A stretch of DNA of 64,000 nt from Rossellomorea aquimaris. Its GTDB lineage: Bacteria > Bacillota > Bacilli > Bacillales > Bacillaceae_B. The notes beneath the pieces were generated by a model that made no database searches, was not told the origin of the DNA, and saw nothing but the letters and a program-made list of their open reading frames with translations. This document shows, piece after piece, positions 40,967 to 49,788 of this stretch (position 1 is the first letter of the stretch; every line of letters starts with the position of its first letter). Position numbers and translations under genes: made by a program. The stretch is from positions 124,001-188,000 of the forward strand of contig NZ_JXZC01000005.1 of NCBI RefSeq assembly GCF_000935355.1. The letters run 5' to 3'.

Positions 40967-43900
40967 TTACACTCCTACATAGATCCCTAAACTGTCCCCA
41001 TCGATATCGACTACCTTCATACTTTCCCGTTTCTCAAACGTCATGCTCTTGATCAAGAGACTGCCCTGAAGTAAATCTTCAAATTGCTCCACTACCTCTT
41101 TCATTGAATCATTGACATCCAGCACAAGGTGCACACGCTTTTCCACAGGCAGGTTCAGTTCTTTTCTGTATTGCTGGACGGCGCGAACAAGCTCACGGGC
41201 CTTCCCTTCTTTACGCAAGCCCTCTGTGATGGTCGTATCCAGGAAAACACTGAAAGTTGTGTTCGAAGCCATTTCCAACCCTTGATGTGTCTTTTGATGA
41301 ACGATGAGATCATTCTTCTCGACTGAAACCTTTTCTCCGGCTGGAGATTCAAAGTCAACATACCCTCGTTCCACAACCTTCCTTGCTTCTTCAGAGGATA
41401 ACGTTTGTAAATGCTTCTGCGCGACGCCTACGAGTTTACCTAGTTTCGGACCGGCTGTCGGGAAGTTCAGTTTCACTTCATACTGTACAGAATCTCCTGC
41501 GGTGTCCTGTAATTGAACGTTCTTCACGTTGATTTCATCTTTAATGATGTATTCATATTTCTGAAGGCGTTCTGTATCTTGTTTGGAACCTACTACCGTA
41601 AGTGCTGATAAGGGCTGTTTCGTTTTGATGCTCGTCATATTTCGGGCGGACCGGGCAAGCTCGACGACTTGTAACACGTGATCCATTTCCATTTCAAGGG
41701 CTGGTTTGACCTCATCTTGTTGAGCTCTTGGAAAATCAGCCAGATGTACGCTTTCACCTGTTAAATTCATGTGGATATCTTCTGCGATAAACGGTGTAAA
41801 TGGAGCCAGCAATCGGCTTACATTCACCAACACCTTACTTAATGTATGGTATGCCGCCAGTTTATCCTCATTCAGCCCCTCGCTCCAGAAGCGTTCACGG
41901 GACCTGCGGATATACCAATTACTCACCTGATCAACCAGGATTGATAACTCTCTGGCTCCCGCAGTAAAGTCATATGAATCCAAATGTTCCGTTACGTTTG
42001 TGATCACCGTATTCAGTCGTGATACCATCCACTGATCAAGTAAGGAAGGAGTTCCGGCTTCATGCTTTTCAGGATCAAACCCATCGATCACGGCATAAAG
42101 GGTGTAAAAGGAATGTACGTTATTGAGCGTGTCGACCAACTTTGATTTTGCCTGGCTGACGACGTTTTCTGAGAAGCGCTTATTATTCCATGGGGCGCTG
42201 TCTGCGAGCAATGCCCATCTAAGGGCATCAGCACCAAACTTCTCAACCAGTTCCATTGGATTCATGACATTCCCTTTGCTTTTAGACATTTTCCGTCCGT
42301 CTTCATCGAGGATATGCCCGAGTGATAAGACACGCTTATAAGGAGCTTTCCCTGTGAAGAGCGACGAAACCGTCAACAGACTGTAGAACCATCCCCTCGT
42401 CTGGTCCACCCCTTCTGCGATGACGTCCGCGGGGAATTGTTGTTTGAATAATTCTTCATTCTCGAATGGATAATGATACTGAGCAAACGGCATCGAACCA
42501 CTGTCAAACCAGACATCGATGACTTCTTTCGTCCTCTTCATCTCTTGGGAGCATGCCGGACATTCCACTGTAACTTCATCGACATACGGTTTATGAAGCT
42601 CAAGGTTATCGCTCCAACCGCTTTTCGCATGTTCTTTCAGCTCCTGAACGCTACCCGGGACGAACTGATGGTCACAATCCCCGCACACCCAGACGTTCAG
42701 CGGAGTCCCCCAGTAACGGTTCCTCCCCAGATTCCAATCGACCATATTTTCGAGGAATTTCCCAAAACGACCTTCTTTCATATGATCAGGATACCACTCG
42801 ACGGATTGATTGTTCTTGATGATGGTATCTTTCACAGCTGTTGTCTTAATGAACCAGCCCTCCATTGCGTAGTAGATGAGTGGTGAGTCGCATCGCCAGC
42901 AATGTGGATAGCTGTGTTCATACTTTTCCTTGGAAAAGAGAAGGTTGCTTTCTGCCAGCATTTTGATGATCTTGATGTCGCTGTCCTTTGTGAATTCCCC
43001 TTCAAGAGGCTTGAAATCACTGGTGTAACAACCTTTCTCATCCACGATATTGACAAAGTCCAATCCGCTTTCTTTAATGGCATTGTAATCATCTTCCCCG
43101 TGAGCGGGAGCCAGATGAACGATCCCTGTTCCGCTGTCGTCCGTTACAAACCCTGCCGAAATCACTTCATGACCACGCTCAAGCGTAAGATTGTCGAATG
43201 GCGGTTGATACGAAGCTCCAACAAATTCGCGTCCTTTATGCTCACTTACCACTTCAAAGTCGTCTCCCAGCACCTCGTTAACTAGGTTTTTCGCCAGGAT
43301 ATACGTCTCATCCAAACGTTTGGCTTTCACGTAATCCACGTCTTCATGGACAGCGAGTGCCACATTTGACGGAAGCGTCCAAGGTGTTGTCGTCCAGCCC
43401 AGAAAGTATTCATGCTCTTTTCCTTCCACCTTGAATTTAGCCGTCGCGGAAAGATCTTTTACATCTTTATATCCTTGAGCTACCTCATGGGAGCTGAGGG
43501 ACGTCTGGCAGCTTGGGCAATATGGCGTGACCCGATGCCCTTGATAGAGCAAACCTTTCTCATGGATCTTCGAAAGGATGTGCCAGACACTTTCGATATA
43601 ATCATTCTGAAGGGTTACATAGGGATCATCCATATCAACCCAGTACCCAATCGCCTCGGTAAAAGTACGCCACTGTCTTTCATAATCGAACACACTCTTT
43701 TTACATTCATCAATGAATTTCTCTACACCATATTCTTCGATTTCCTGCTTGCCGGAGACGCCGATTTTCTTTTCGACGCCTAATTCCACCGGCAGTCCAT
43801 GGGTATCCCAACCCGCCTTACGCTTGACTTGATATCCACGCATCGTCTGATACCTGGCAACGAAGTCTTTGATCACCCGTCCGAGGACATGCCCCGCATG

Positions 43901-44059
43901 AGGAAGGCCGTTTGCTGTCGGCGGTCCTTCATAGAACACAAAGGACTTTTGTCCTTCACGGTTTGTCACTGACTTTTCAAAAATATGATTCGAATTCCAG
44001 AAATCCTGGATCCGCTGCTCTCTTTCGACCGACTTTTCGTTCACATTCACCTTTTTCAT
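40967..44059 (-). CDS. ileS: Isoleucyl-tRNA synthetase, type 2 (long, eukaryote/MupA-like)
   Basis: It charges tRNA-Ile. It is 1030 residues. The HIGH-type motif is [11 protein letters not shown] near residue 55, [12 protein letters not shown] is near 592, and the [11 protein letters not shown] block precedes it. The length and the C-terminal domain without the type-1 zinc finger fit type-2 enzymes, which are less sensitive to mupirocin. The start at 44059 follows AAGGTGTG; the frame to 44155 translates the T-box terminator and is rejected. It stands alone under its own T-box, not in the divIVA-ileS-lspA locus, so a second housekeeping ileS may exist elsewhere. Confidence 0.93.
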   Translation of the reverse strand: MKKVNVNEKSVEREQRIQDFWNSNHIFEKSVTNREGQKSFVFYEGPPTANGLPHAGHVLGRVIKDFVARYQTMRGYQVKRKAGWDTHGLPVELGVEKKIGVSGKQEIEEYGVEKFIDECKKSVFDYERQWRTFTEAIGYWVDMDDPYVTLQNDYIESVWHILSKIHEKGLLYQGHRVTPYCPSCQTSLSSHEVAQGYKDVKDLSATAKFKVEGKEHEYFLGWTTTPWTLPSNVALAVHEDVDYVKAKRLDETYILAKNLVNEVLGDDFEVVSEHKGREFVGASYQPPFDNLTLERGHEVISAGFVTDDSGTGIVHLAPAHGEDDYNAIKESGLDFVNIVDEKGCYTSDFKPLEGEFTKDSDIKIIKMLAESNLLFSKEKYEHSYPHCWRCDSPLIYYAMEGWFIKTTAVKDTIIKNNQSVEWYPDHMKEGRFGKFLENMVDWNLGRNRYWGTPLNVWVCGDCDHQFVPGSVQELKEHAKSGWSDNLELHKPYVDEVTVECPACSQEMKRTKEVIDVWFDSGSMPFAQYHYPFENEELFKQQFPADVIAEGVDQTRGWFYSLLTVSSLFTGKAPYKRVLSLGHILDEDGRKMSKSKGNVMNPMELVEKFGADALRWALLADSAPWNNKRFSENVVSQAKSKLVDTLNNVHSFYTLYAVIDGFDPEKHEAGTPSLLDQWMVSRLNTVITNVTEHLDSYDFTAGARELSILVDQVSNWYIRRSRERFWSEGLNEDKLAAYHTLSKVLVNVSRLLAPFTPFIAEDIHMNLTGESVHLADFPRAQQDEVKPALEMEMDHVLQVVELARSARNMTSIKTKQPLSALTVVGSKQDTERLQKYEYIIKDEINVKNVQLQDTAGDSVQYEVKLNFPTAGPKLGKLVGVAQKHLQTLSSEEARKVVERGYVDFESPAGEKVSVEKNDLIVHQKTHQGLEMASNTTFSVFLDTTITEGLRKEGKARELVRAVQQYRKELNLPVEKRVHLVLDVNDSMKEVVEQFEDLLQGSLLIKSMTFEKRESMKVVDIDGDSLGIYVGV

Positions 44060-44084
44060 GTCATCACACCTTCTTTTAGATAAA

Positions 44085-44370
44085 TAAAAAAACCCGCCCC
44101 TAACTAGTGTTAGGGACGAGTTTGTAACCCGCGATACCACCCTGATTCTGTCCATAAACTGTAATTCAAGTTTACGTGACAGCGCTCATGCAACGTACAA
44201 TCATACGCGTTCCTTGTAACGGCGGAAACCCGTCAAAGCTTAAAGTACCTTCAGCTTTGCTTCTCGGAGAGGATATTCAATATGATCTGAACGTTGACTT
44301 CCACCAAATCGCCAACTCTCTGTAGAACAGACTCCATACCTACTCGTTCTCGTCATGGAATGTAAGTGAT
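44085..44370 (-). ncRNA. T-box leader of ileS
   Basis: On the minus strand the leader begins GACGAGAACGAGTAGG and has stem I elements (AGAGAGTTGGCG, GGTGGAAG). A likely specifier segment GAATATCC carries ATC for Ile. The T-box AGGGTGGTATCGCGGG is at 44143-44128, and a terminator follows with AACTCGTCCCTAAC and GTTAGGGGCGGGTT arms then T7. Uncharged tRNA-Ile should stabilise the antiterminator and allow ileS transcription. Confidence 0.92.
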
Positions 44371-44469
44371 CCAATATATGTTAGAACAAATGTAAATGAT
44401 ACAAGATAAATTTGTCAATATTTTTATTTTTTTATTATAGACTGTGCTGCATCCATTTATTCACTATTC

Positions 44470-44499
44470 TTTACTAATGTATTAACTTATGTATATAAT
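44470..44499 (+). promoter_or_regulatory. Candidate promoter of an antisense (antitoxin) RNA
   Basis: TTTACT (44470-44475) and a consensus TATAAT (44494-44499) are 18 bp apart on the plus strand. A transcript from about 44506 would run opposite to the 3' end of the toxin mRNA, as in TxpA/RatA-type systems. No start of a plus-strand gene follows. Confidence 0.55.
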
Positions 44500-44514
44500 A
44501 AAAGTAATTAAGTA

Positions 44515-44550
44515 CACTAAAAAAGGAGCCTGACGGCAATCAGGACTCCT
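44515..44550 (-). terminator. Terminator of the holin-like toxin mRNA
   Basis: AGGAGCCTGA and TCAGGACTCCT arms form a stable stem; the minus strand then has TTTTTTAG. It ends the toxin transcript about 100 nt past its stop codon. Confidence 0.85.
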
Positions 44551-44647
44551 CCACAACATAAACTGCATCGAAAGTGCAGCGGCTCACTTTAGAGTCAATC
44601 GAAACGAAGTAATCATCAATGATCCTCATGAGCGGTGGGGACGATGG

Positions 44648-44737
44648 TTACTTCTTTTTTTGTGTAACCGCGACAATTGCTACAATCAATGTTCCAAAGG
44701 CAATCATGATTTGTAATACATCTCCTACAGCAATCAT
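44648..44737 (-). CDS. 29-residue holin-like type I toxin peptide
   Basis: The ATG at 44737 has GGGAGGTGAT 5 nt upstream. The peptide is a single hydrophobic helix (VLQIMIAFGTLIVAIVAV) preceded by MIAVGD and followed by TQKKK, the plan of putative holin-like toxins of the TxpA/BsrG group that insert in the membrane. An extended -10 promoter lies upstream and a strong terminator downstream, giving a transcript of about 280 nt. A convergent plus-strand promoter could make the antisense RNA. Toxicity is inferred from form and context. Confidence 0.75.
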   Translation of the reverse strand: MIAVGDVLQIMIAFGTLIVAIVAVTQKKK

Positions 44738-44808
44738 TAGCGTATCACCTCCCTTCACTCGGGAGTGTGAGCCGCTACCCCATCTTCCGTATTATGTTGT
44801 GTACTTCC

Positions 44809-44817
44809 ATTATATCA
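44809..44817 (-). promoter_or_regulatory. Extended -10 promoter of the toxin gene
   Basis: On the minus strand TGATATAAT is a perfect extended -10 element. It would start transcription near 44802, about 65 nt before the toxin ATG. Confidence 0.65.
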
Positions 44818-45000
44818 CAGGCATTCGATTGATTACGCCCTTCCGAATGGACCAGTCCGGAAATTTGGAAGGGGGGCGATGCTCGTCCTCTATTCTTTTT
44901 ATAAAGGTAATAGGACAGAACGACAAAGAAATCGGAAGATCGGAATGAGTGGAGAAGCTGCAAAAAGATATATGTAGATCCAACCTCATCATAAACAGCC

Positions 45001-45045
45001 GGGTCTGCCTCACAGCATTCCGCCAATGGACTTTGGGGCAGACCC
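45001..45045. repeat. Inverted repeat after the lrp-type gene
   Basis: GGGTCTGCC and GGCAGACCC are perfect 9-bp arms separated by 27 nt, 28 nt beyond the Lrp-type stop. No T tract follows. The rest of 44738-45072 holds the toxin promoter and nothing else I recognise. Confidence 0.45.
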
Positions 45046-45072
45046 GTAACCATTTCCCCGCCGGATTTAGTT

Positions 45073-45549
45073 TTACCCCTGTATCGGTAACACCGTAGAA
45101 TCCTTGATCTCCCTCAACGCCAAGCTCGTTTGAATCTTCGTGATCCCCATCTCATTCAGCCTTCTGATGAAGAGCTCCAGCCCCTTGCGATCCTTGCAGG
45201 CCACCTTTAAGAGATAATCATATTCCCCGGTCAAGCATTGACATTCCAGGACTTCTTCCATGGATTCCAATGTCTCCTCCACTGCTTCCAGTTTTTCTGT
45301 CCGGTGTTCATTCGTGCTCATAAACACGAAGCATAATAAATCAAATCCGAGTTTTTCGTGATTCAGAATGGCTACCTGTTTCTTGATATACCCTTCCGTC
45401 TCCAGCCGCTTGATTCGTGCGTGTACGGCCGGTGCCGATAAATTGACCCGCTTCGATAATTCAAGATTGCTCAGCTGCCCGTCCTTTTGCAGCAAATCCA
45501 ATAGCTTGAGATCCATTTGGTCCAAAACCCTGCTTACAATCGTTTCCAT
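45073..45549 (-). CDS. Lrp/AsnC-family regulator
   Basis: It is 158 residues. The N-terminal HTH contains DQMDLKLLDLLQKDGQLSNLELSKRVNLSAPAVHARIKRLE (residues 8-50). The C-terminal RAM ligand-binding domain has LECQCLTGEYDYLLKVACKD and IQTSLALREIKDSTVLP. The start at 45549 has AAGGTGGA upstream. It is divergent from an EamA transporter, a pairing often seen for amino-acid exporters controlled by an Lrp protein. Confidence 0.9.
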   Translation of the reverse strand: METIVSRVLDQMDLKLLDLLQKDGQLSNLELSKRVNLSAPAVHARIKRLETEGYIKKQVAILNHEKLGFDLLCFVFMSTNEHRTEKLEAVEETLESMEEVLECQCLTGEYDYLLKVACKDRKGLELFIRRLNEMGITKIQTSLALREIKDSTVLPIQG

Positions 45550-45760
45550 TCTCCATCCACCTTTTTCAATTGTTCCAAAAACCATTGATAAAATTATGTA
45601 AAAATGAATTTATACAATCTTAAATCCTACTAAACTTTCATTTATTTCGATTATTCACCATTATACAATATGTTCTTTTGTATTCTCAGTAAAATGTTAA
45701 AATTATTCTTATAGACAATGTCATTGTGCACAGTGGCTCTTTAAAAAGGGGCTGAATGAC

Positions 45761-46702
45761 GTGAAATATTATTATTTATTATTACTGACAAGCCTTCTCT
45801 GGGGAGGCAATTTCATTGTGGGGAAAACACTCGTGGAACACGCATCCCCGGGAACATTGACCATATTAAGATGGGCGATCGCCATCGTCTGCCTGTTTCC
45901 GATTGTCTGGTGGAAAGAAAGAAAGCTGGTTCCACCCCTTCAATCAATCCTGCCGTTATTTTTCATGGGCCTGACTGGGGTAGCCCTTTTTCAGGCACTG
46001 CAATTCATGGCGTTGGAAAAAACCTCTGCCACCAATGTCGGCCTGATCTCAACGTTAAACATGTTCTCCATTGCCGGAATCTCTTTTATTTTTCTGAAGG
46101 AAAAGATGAACGCATTTCAACTGTCATCCATGTTCATCTCACTCTTTGGCGTGTTGCTTGTCCTTTCAAAAGGGAACGTGGAGATGGTCTATTCCCTGCA
46201 ATTTAATGAAGGGGATCTCTATATGCTGGCTGCGGTTGTGATGTGGGGGATCTATTCCGTTTGCAGTAAGTGGGCAATGAAGACCGTCACACCCATGATG
46301 TCCATTTTATACTCCGGACTATTTGGTCTTCTCATCCTTCTTCCTTTTAATCTTTCTACGTTCCGAGTGACCAATGTTGATGTTTCTTTCGTGCAGTCAA
46401 TCTTATATACCGGCATTATTTCGACGGTTGTCTGCATGGTATTATGGAATATCGGGGTGAATAACCTGGGACCGAGTACTTCAGGGTTGTTCTTGAACTT
46501 CAACCCTGTTTTCACTGCCTTATTGGCTTTCGTATTTCTCGGCGAAAAGATGAATGTGCTTCAAGCTGTCGGCAGTTTCATTGTCATAGCAGGCTGTGTC
46601 TTGTTCTCTCTTTTCAAGTCCAAGCCTCGCATTATTATCAAAGAAACCGGGATCAGAGTCCCTTCAAAAATGGTATCAAGTGAATCTGTCAAGACTTCAT
46701 AG
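45761..46702 (+). CDS. EamA/DMT-family transporter controlled by divergent Lrp-type regulator
   Basis: It is 313 residues with ten membrane segments and two EamA repeats. The N-terminus has YLLLLTSLLWGGNFIVGKTL and the second repeat has NLGPSTSGLFLNFNPVFTALLAFVFLGEK. The start is GTG at 45761 with AAAGGGG upstream. Likely an amino acid or metabolite exporter given its divergent Lrp/AsnC neighbour; the substrate is unknown. The C-terminal tail after the last segment is basic. Confidence 0.88.
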   Translation: MKYYYLLLLTSLLWGGNFIVGKTLVEHASPGTLTILRWAIAIVCLFPIVWWKERKLVPPLQSILPLFFMGLTGVALFQALQFMALEKTSATNVGLISTLNMFSIAGISFIFLKEKMNAFQLSSMFISLFGVLLVLSKGNVEMVYSLQFNEGDLYMLAAVVMWGIYSVCSKWAMKTVTPMMSILYSGLFGLLILLPFNLSTFRVTNVDVSFVQSILYTGIISTVVCMVLWNIGVNNLGPSTSGLFLNFNPVFTALLAFVFLGEKMNVLQAVGSFIVIAGCVLFSLFKSKPRIIIKETGIRVPSKMVSSESVKTS

Positions 46703-46866
46703 AAAGCAGCAGTCATAATCTCCCTGAAAGGTTCTGGCTCAATAACTTCTATTTCTGAGCCGATACTTAAAATGAGTAGAACCTTCCTGCTCATCCTTTT
46801 CGTATTAGACCTCCCGCTTTTGAGCTATTTATTGTTATGAAGGTCAAAATCTATTAACTAAAAAAA

Positions 46867-46914
46867 GGCGAATAACCGAAGAGATCACCTGGCTGATCTT
46901 TTTAGTTATTCGCC
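46867..46914 (-). terminator. Terminator downstream of the small membrane protein
   Basis: GGCGAATAAC and GTTATTCGCC form a 10-bp stem, with an inner hairpin AGATCA/TGATCT in the loop. The minus strand continues CCTTTTTTTAG. Confidence 0.8.
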
Positions 46915-46935
46915 TTCATTCATAAGACTTTCTTT

Positions 46936-47127
46936 TCACCTTTTAAAAACAAGAAATAAAATGAGAAAAATGAGTAGTCCAAGAAATAATAGATACCCCA
47001 TCCCCATGCTATATACGAAGTAAACTTTCACGTGGAGAATGATTCGGAAGATGTGGAAAATGAGAATGCACACCAGCAATAAAATGACGATATTCACTAT
47101 CTTGTCTCTATTTCTGCTTCGATACAT
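46936..47127 (-). CDS. Small two-helix membrane protein
   Basis: It encodes 63 residues: a basic N-terminus (MYRSRNRDK), a first hydrophobic segment (IVILLLVCILIFHIFRIIL) and a second (GYLLFLGLLIFLILFLVF) ending in KR. The ribosome binding site is weak (GGGGCTGA). A strong minus-strand terminator right after its stop supports a real transcript. No family recognised. Confidence 0.5.
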   Translation of the reverse strand: MYRSRNRDKIVNIVILLLVCILIFHIFRIILHVKVYFVYSMGMGYLLFLGLLIFLILFLVFKR

Positions 47128-47256
47128 AGAATCAGCCCCAATCCAGAGCTCAGTGCAAATGGAACTTGTACCATCAGTCTTTCTATATACCTATTTAGCA
47201 TTCATCAAAATTATTCATGTGGGACCTGGGACAACGAACCTGTCCCCACGTCCCTT

Positions 47257-47850
47257 CTAATCATTCATCCCCTTACCATCAAGAATATGTTCCATATATT
47301 TTTCGATCCTCGACTCGCGGGTTTTGGATTGCTTGGCTTTTGAGAAATAAAGAAGGTAGGCCCGTTGACGCCCCGGGGTCAATTCTTCAAAAGCCGTCTT
47401 TAAGGCTGGGACTTCGTCGAATTTGGTTTGAAGTTCTTCAGGGAGCGTGTATTCTTCCGGCTTTTTCAATTCCACTTGCAATCCGGCTTTTTCGACTTCA
47501 ATGGCTTCCTGGACATACGCTTCCAATATTGGTTTCATTTCAATGATTTCTTGAGCATTCGTGAACCGGATCTGGCGCGCTGCCTGTACATTCTCCGTTT
47601 GTTGAATGAGAATCCCTTGGGGATCCTTCAATAAAGCTCCTTTGTGGAACAGAAGTGCACAATAGTCTTTGAATCCATGCATCAAAACGATGTTTTTCCC
47701 CTCTAACGTGTAACAAGGGTGCATCCACTTGATCTCTTCATCCAGTTCCTCAAAACTTAGGAGAATGCTTCTCAACCTCTCAAATTCTTCCTTCCACGTC
47801 TTGGTCTTTTTTATAAAACCATCAACCTTACGATTAGGCTTTATCATCAT
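47257..47850 (-). CDS. YdeI/OmpD-associated-type protein with DUF1801 fold
   Basis: It is 197 residues. The N-terminal DUF1801-like part contains MHPCYTLEGKNIVLMHGFKDYCALLFHKGALL. The C-terminal YdeI-type tail contains TPGRQRAYLLYFSKAKQSKTRESRIEKYMEHIL. The start at 47850 has AAGGAGTG 4 nt upstream; a longer frame would overlap the next gene. It lies 35 nt after another DUF1801 gene in the same direction. The biochemical role is unsettled for the family. Confidence 0.8.
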   Translation of the reverse strand: MMIKPNRKVDGFIKKTKTWKEEFERLRSILLSFEELDEEIKWMHPCYTLEGKNIVLMHGFKDYCALLFHKGALLKDPQGILIQQTENVQAARQIRFTNAQEIIEMKPILEAYVQEAIEVEKAGLQVELKKPEEYTLPEELQTKFDEVPALKTAFEELTPGRQRAYLLYFSKAKQSKTRESRIEKYMEHILDGKGMND

Positions 47851-47885
47851 GGAACACTCCTTATAATATGAAATCCACGTGTTAT

Positions 47886-48254
47886 CTACCGCCAAAAGCC
47901 CGTGTATGCTGCTTTATCCTGAATATTATATGTAATCATATCCTCAAGCAATGTGTAATCCACCTGGTCTTTCCACTTAATCCGGAACAAGCCCTTGGTG
48001 GCACTGTAGCCGGCTTGCTCGATCCGATCGGCAAAATGGGTCATGGTGACTTCTTCAGGTGCAACGCTTACATGTTGCTTCGCCGTGGAGATTCCGATGA
48101 TAAATGTGCCGTGATCGGTAAACATCGGGGTATTCCATTTTATGACTGGTTCCAATTGCGGAAATGTCTCCTTAATCCAGTTCAGGATTTCTTCCATTCG
48201 ATTGCGATGGTCGGGATGATCGATACCTGATAAGTAAGTTGCAAATACGTCCAT
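47886..48254 (-). CDS. DUF1801 protein, frataxin-like iron chaperone type
   Basis: It is 122 residues. [30 protein letters not shown] and the [18 protein letters not shown] segment match the Bacillus YdhG/Fra group, described as iron chaperones for iron-sulfur and haem assembly. The start at 48254 has AGGAGG 7 nt upstream, which removes the apparent 23-residue extension. It forms a pair with the following YdeI-type gene. Confidence 0.8.
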   Translation of the reverse strand: MDVFATYLSGIDHPDHRNRMEEILNWIKETFPQLEPVIKWNTPMFTDHGTFIIGISTAKQHVSVAPEEVTMTHFADRIEQAGYSATKGLFRIKWKDQVDYTLLEDMITYNIQDKAAYTGFWR

Positions 48255-48338
48255 CTTATTCCCTCCTATTCTTGTCATGTTTCTCCTATTTTCAACTATA
48301 TAATTTACAACATGGATAGTCAAAATCCCCTCCTATCC

Positions 48339-48878
48339 TCACCTCTGACTTCGTAGAACCGTAATAAATCCGTCCAGGATATCATGGGAAACCGCGAATC
48401 CTTTCCGCTGATAGAATTCCAACGCCTCTTGATTCCCATTCGATGTAAAGACAAAATAATCCTCGACATCCTCGTAGGTTTTCAACCAATCCATAGACAT
48501 GTTAAAAAGTTTGGACCCCACACCGAATTGCCGATACCCCTCTTTAATATAAAATTGGGATAAACAGCCTACATTCTCTTTCTTAACCGATGAGAGATCG
48601 AAAAACGTGGCAAAATCATTCGAGTACGATTCTTTCGGTGAGATATTGGTATACACATAGGCGACGATTTCGTCATGCTTATTTGGATCCTTCACCACCA
48701 CTATGTAATTGTGTAACGCACTTTGGATCGATGGCAGCATCCTTGTATCAAAATTCATGGTGTCGAACCGTTCCGGGGTAATGGTAGCCTTTGATTGTTG
48801 GTAGTCCATCAGTTCATTGCAGAGATCACCGCAGAGTTCTGCCTTTTCTTCTGGAATCACTTCATATAATAGATTCAT
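48339..48878 (-). CDS. GNAT-family N-acetyltransferase
   Basis: It is 179 residues. The acetyl-CoA binding region has VGCLSQFYIKEGYRQFGVGSKLFNMSMDWLKT near residue 100-130 (R/Q-x-x-G-x-G/A type loop), followed by YFVFTSNGNQEALEFYQRKGFAVS, the usual GNAT C-terminal strand. Substrate unknown. It precedes the DUF1801 pair on the same strand but is separated from it. Confidence 0.82.
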   Translation of the reverse strand: MNLLYEVIPEEKAELCGDLCNELMDYQQSKATITPERFDTMNFDTRMLPSIQSALHNYIVVVKDPNKHDEIVAYVYTNISPKESYSNDFATFFDLSSVKKENVGCLSQFYIKEGYRQFGVGSKLFNMSMDWLKTYEDVEDYFVFTSNGNQEALEFYQRKGFAVSHDILDGFITVLRSQR

Positions 48879-48981
48879 CGTTGAATTCCCCTTTTATTCT
48901 TGGAGTCGTGAACTTGGTATCATATCTTCTATACTAAAATATTACCTTCTCACATAAAATCCGTCATGTTCTATTTTCTCC

Positions 48982-49018
48982 GATTGGCAACTATTTTCCT
49001 TTAAAATGGTTGCCAATC
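48982..49018. repeat. Long inverted repeat between acetyltransferase genes
   Basis: GATTGGCAACTATTTT pairs with AAAATGGTTGCCAATC at 15 of 16 positions around a 5-nt loop. No T tract follows on either strand. The rest of 48879-49209 holds only a terminator. Confidence 0.6.
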
Positions 49019-49092
49019 CATGATAATACAGTTGAATTGATAGTATTCCGTCGCCCCGTGGAGACGGCTAAAATCACTTGTACCGAAAATAA

Positions 49093-49143
49093 ATAAAAAC
49101 CCGAACCAACCTGCCCATTCGGAAACAGATTTGTTTGGGTTTT
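49093..49143 (-). terminator. Terminator of the maltodextrin utilisation genes
   Basis: AAAACCCGAACCAA and TTGTTTGGGTTTT arms with an internal loop; the minus strand runs GGGTTTTTATTT. It lies about 70 nt past the acetyltransferase stop. Confidence 0.75.
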
Positions 49144-49209
49144 CGGTAGACCAACACACTCTTGTCCCAGCCTTTTTCCGATTCACTATGGTGTTTCTTT
49201 ATTCACTTT

Positions 49210-49788
49210 CTATATATCCCTTACGACTCTGCAAGGATTCCCCACTGCTACACTGTTTTCCGGTATTGATTTCGTCACAACACTTCCGGCTCCGATAACT
49301 GCATTATTTCCTATCGTGACTCCTGGCAAAATGACTGAATTCCCCCCTATCCACACGTTATCTCCTATGGAGATTGGCTTAGTCAGGGTGCGGTAAGGTG
49401 CTTCATCCGGACCATGGTGGAGGTTGATTCTTTCGGACGCCTGGAGGGGATGAGTGGCCGAATAAATCTGGACATTCGGAGCAATCAAGACGTTTTCCCC
49501 TATCGTCACTTTATTTGTATCCAAAATGGTACAGTTAAAGTTGATAAACGTATTCTTACCAATTGAAATGTTTTGACCATAGTCACAGTAGAACGGCTTT
49601 TCCACCCAAACGTTTTCTCCCATTGATTCAAGAAGCTCTGTTAGAATCTCCTGTTTAGTTTCTGCCTGGTCTGGCTGGGAGAAGTTGAACTTATCCATCA
49701 GGGCCCTTGCTTTCTGGGCCATTTCCATCAACTCGGGATCTCTTGCGTTGTAGTACTCTCCGTTTAACATTTTTTCTTTTTCTGTCAT
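49210..49788 (-). CDS. Sugar O-acetyltransferase (maltose/galactoside acetyltransferase, Maa type)
   Basis: It transfers acetyl groups from acetyl-CoA to sugars. It is 192 residues. The N-terminal Mac domain (KEKMLNGEYYNARDPELMEM) is followed by a left-handed beta-helix of hexapeptide repeats: ISIGKNTFINFNCTILD, ISIGDNVWIGGNSVILPGVTIG, and the catalytic His in SATHPLQASERI. It overlaps the amylase gene by 4 nt. With the maltodextrin genes it may acetylate surplus maltose for detoxification. Confidence 0.9.
   Translation of the reverse strand: MTEKEKMLNGEYYNARDPELMEMAQKARALMDKFNFSQPDQAETKQEILTELLESMGENVWVEKPFYCDYGQNISIGKNTFINFNCTILDTNKVTIGENVLIAPNVQIYSATHPLQASERINLHHGPDEAPYRTLTKPISIGDNVWIGGNSVILPGVTIGNNAVIGAGSVVTKSIPENSVAVGNPCRVVRDI

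Noticed and set aside
44060..44155. N-terminal extension of IleS
   Set aside because: It translates the T-box terminator and antiterminator; the ATG at 44059 has its own ribosome binding site.
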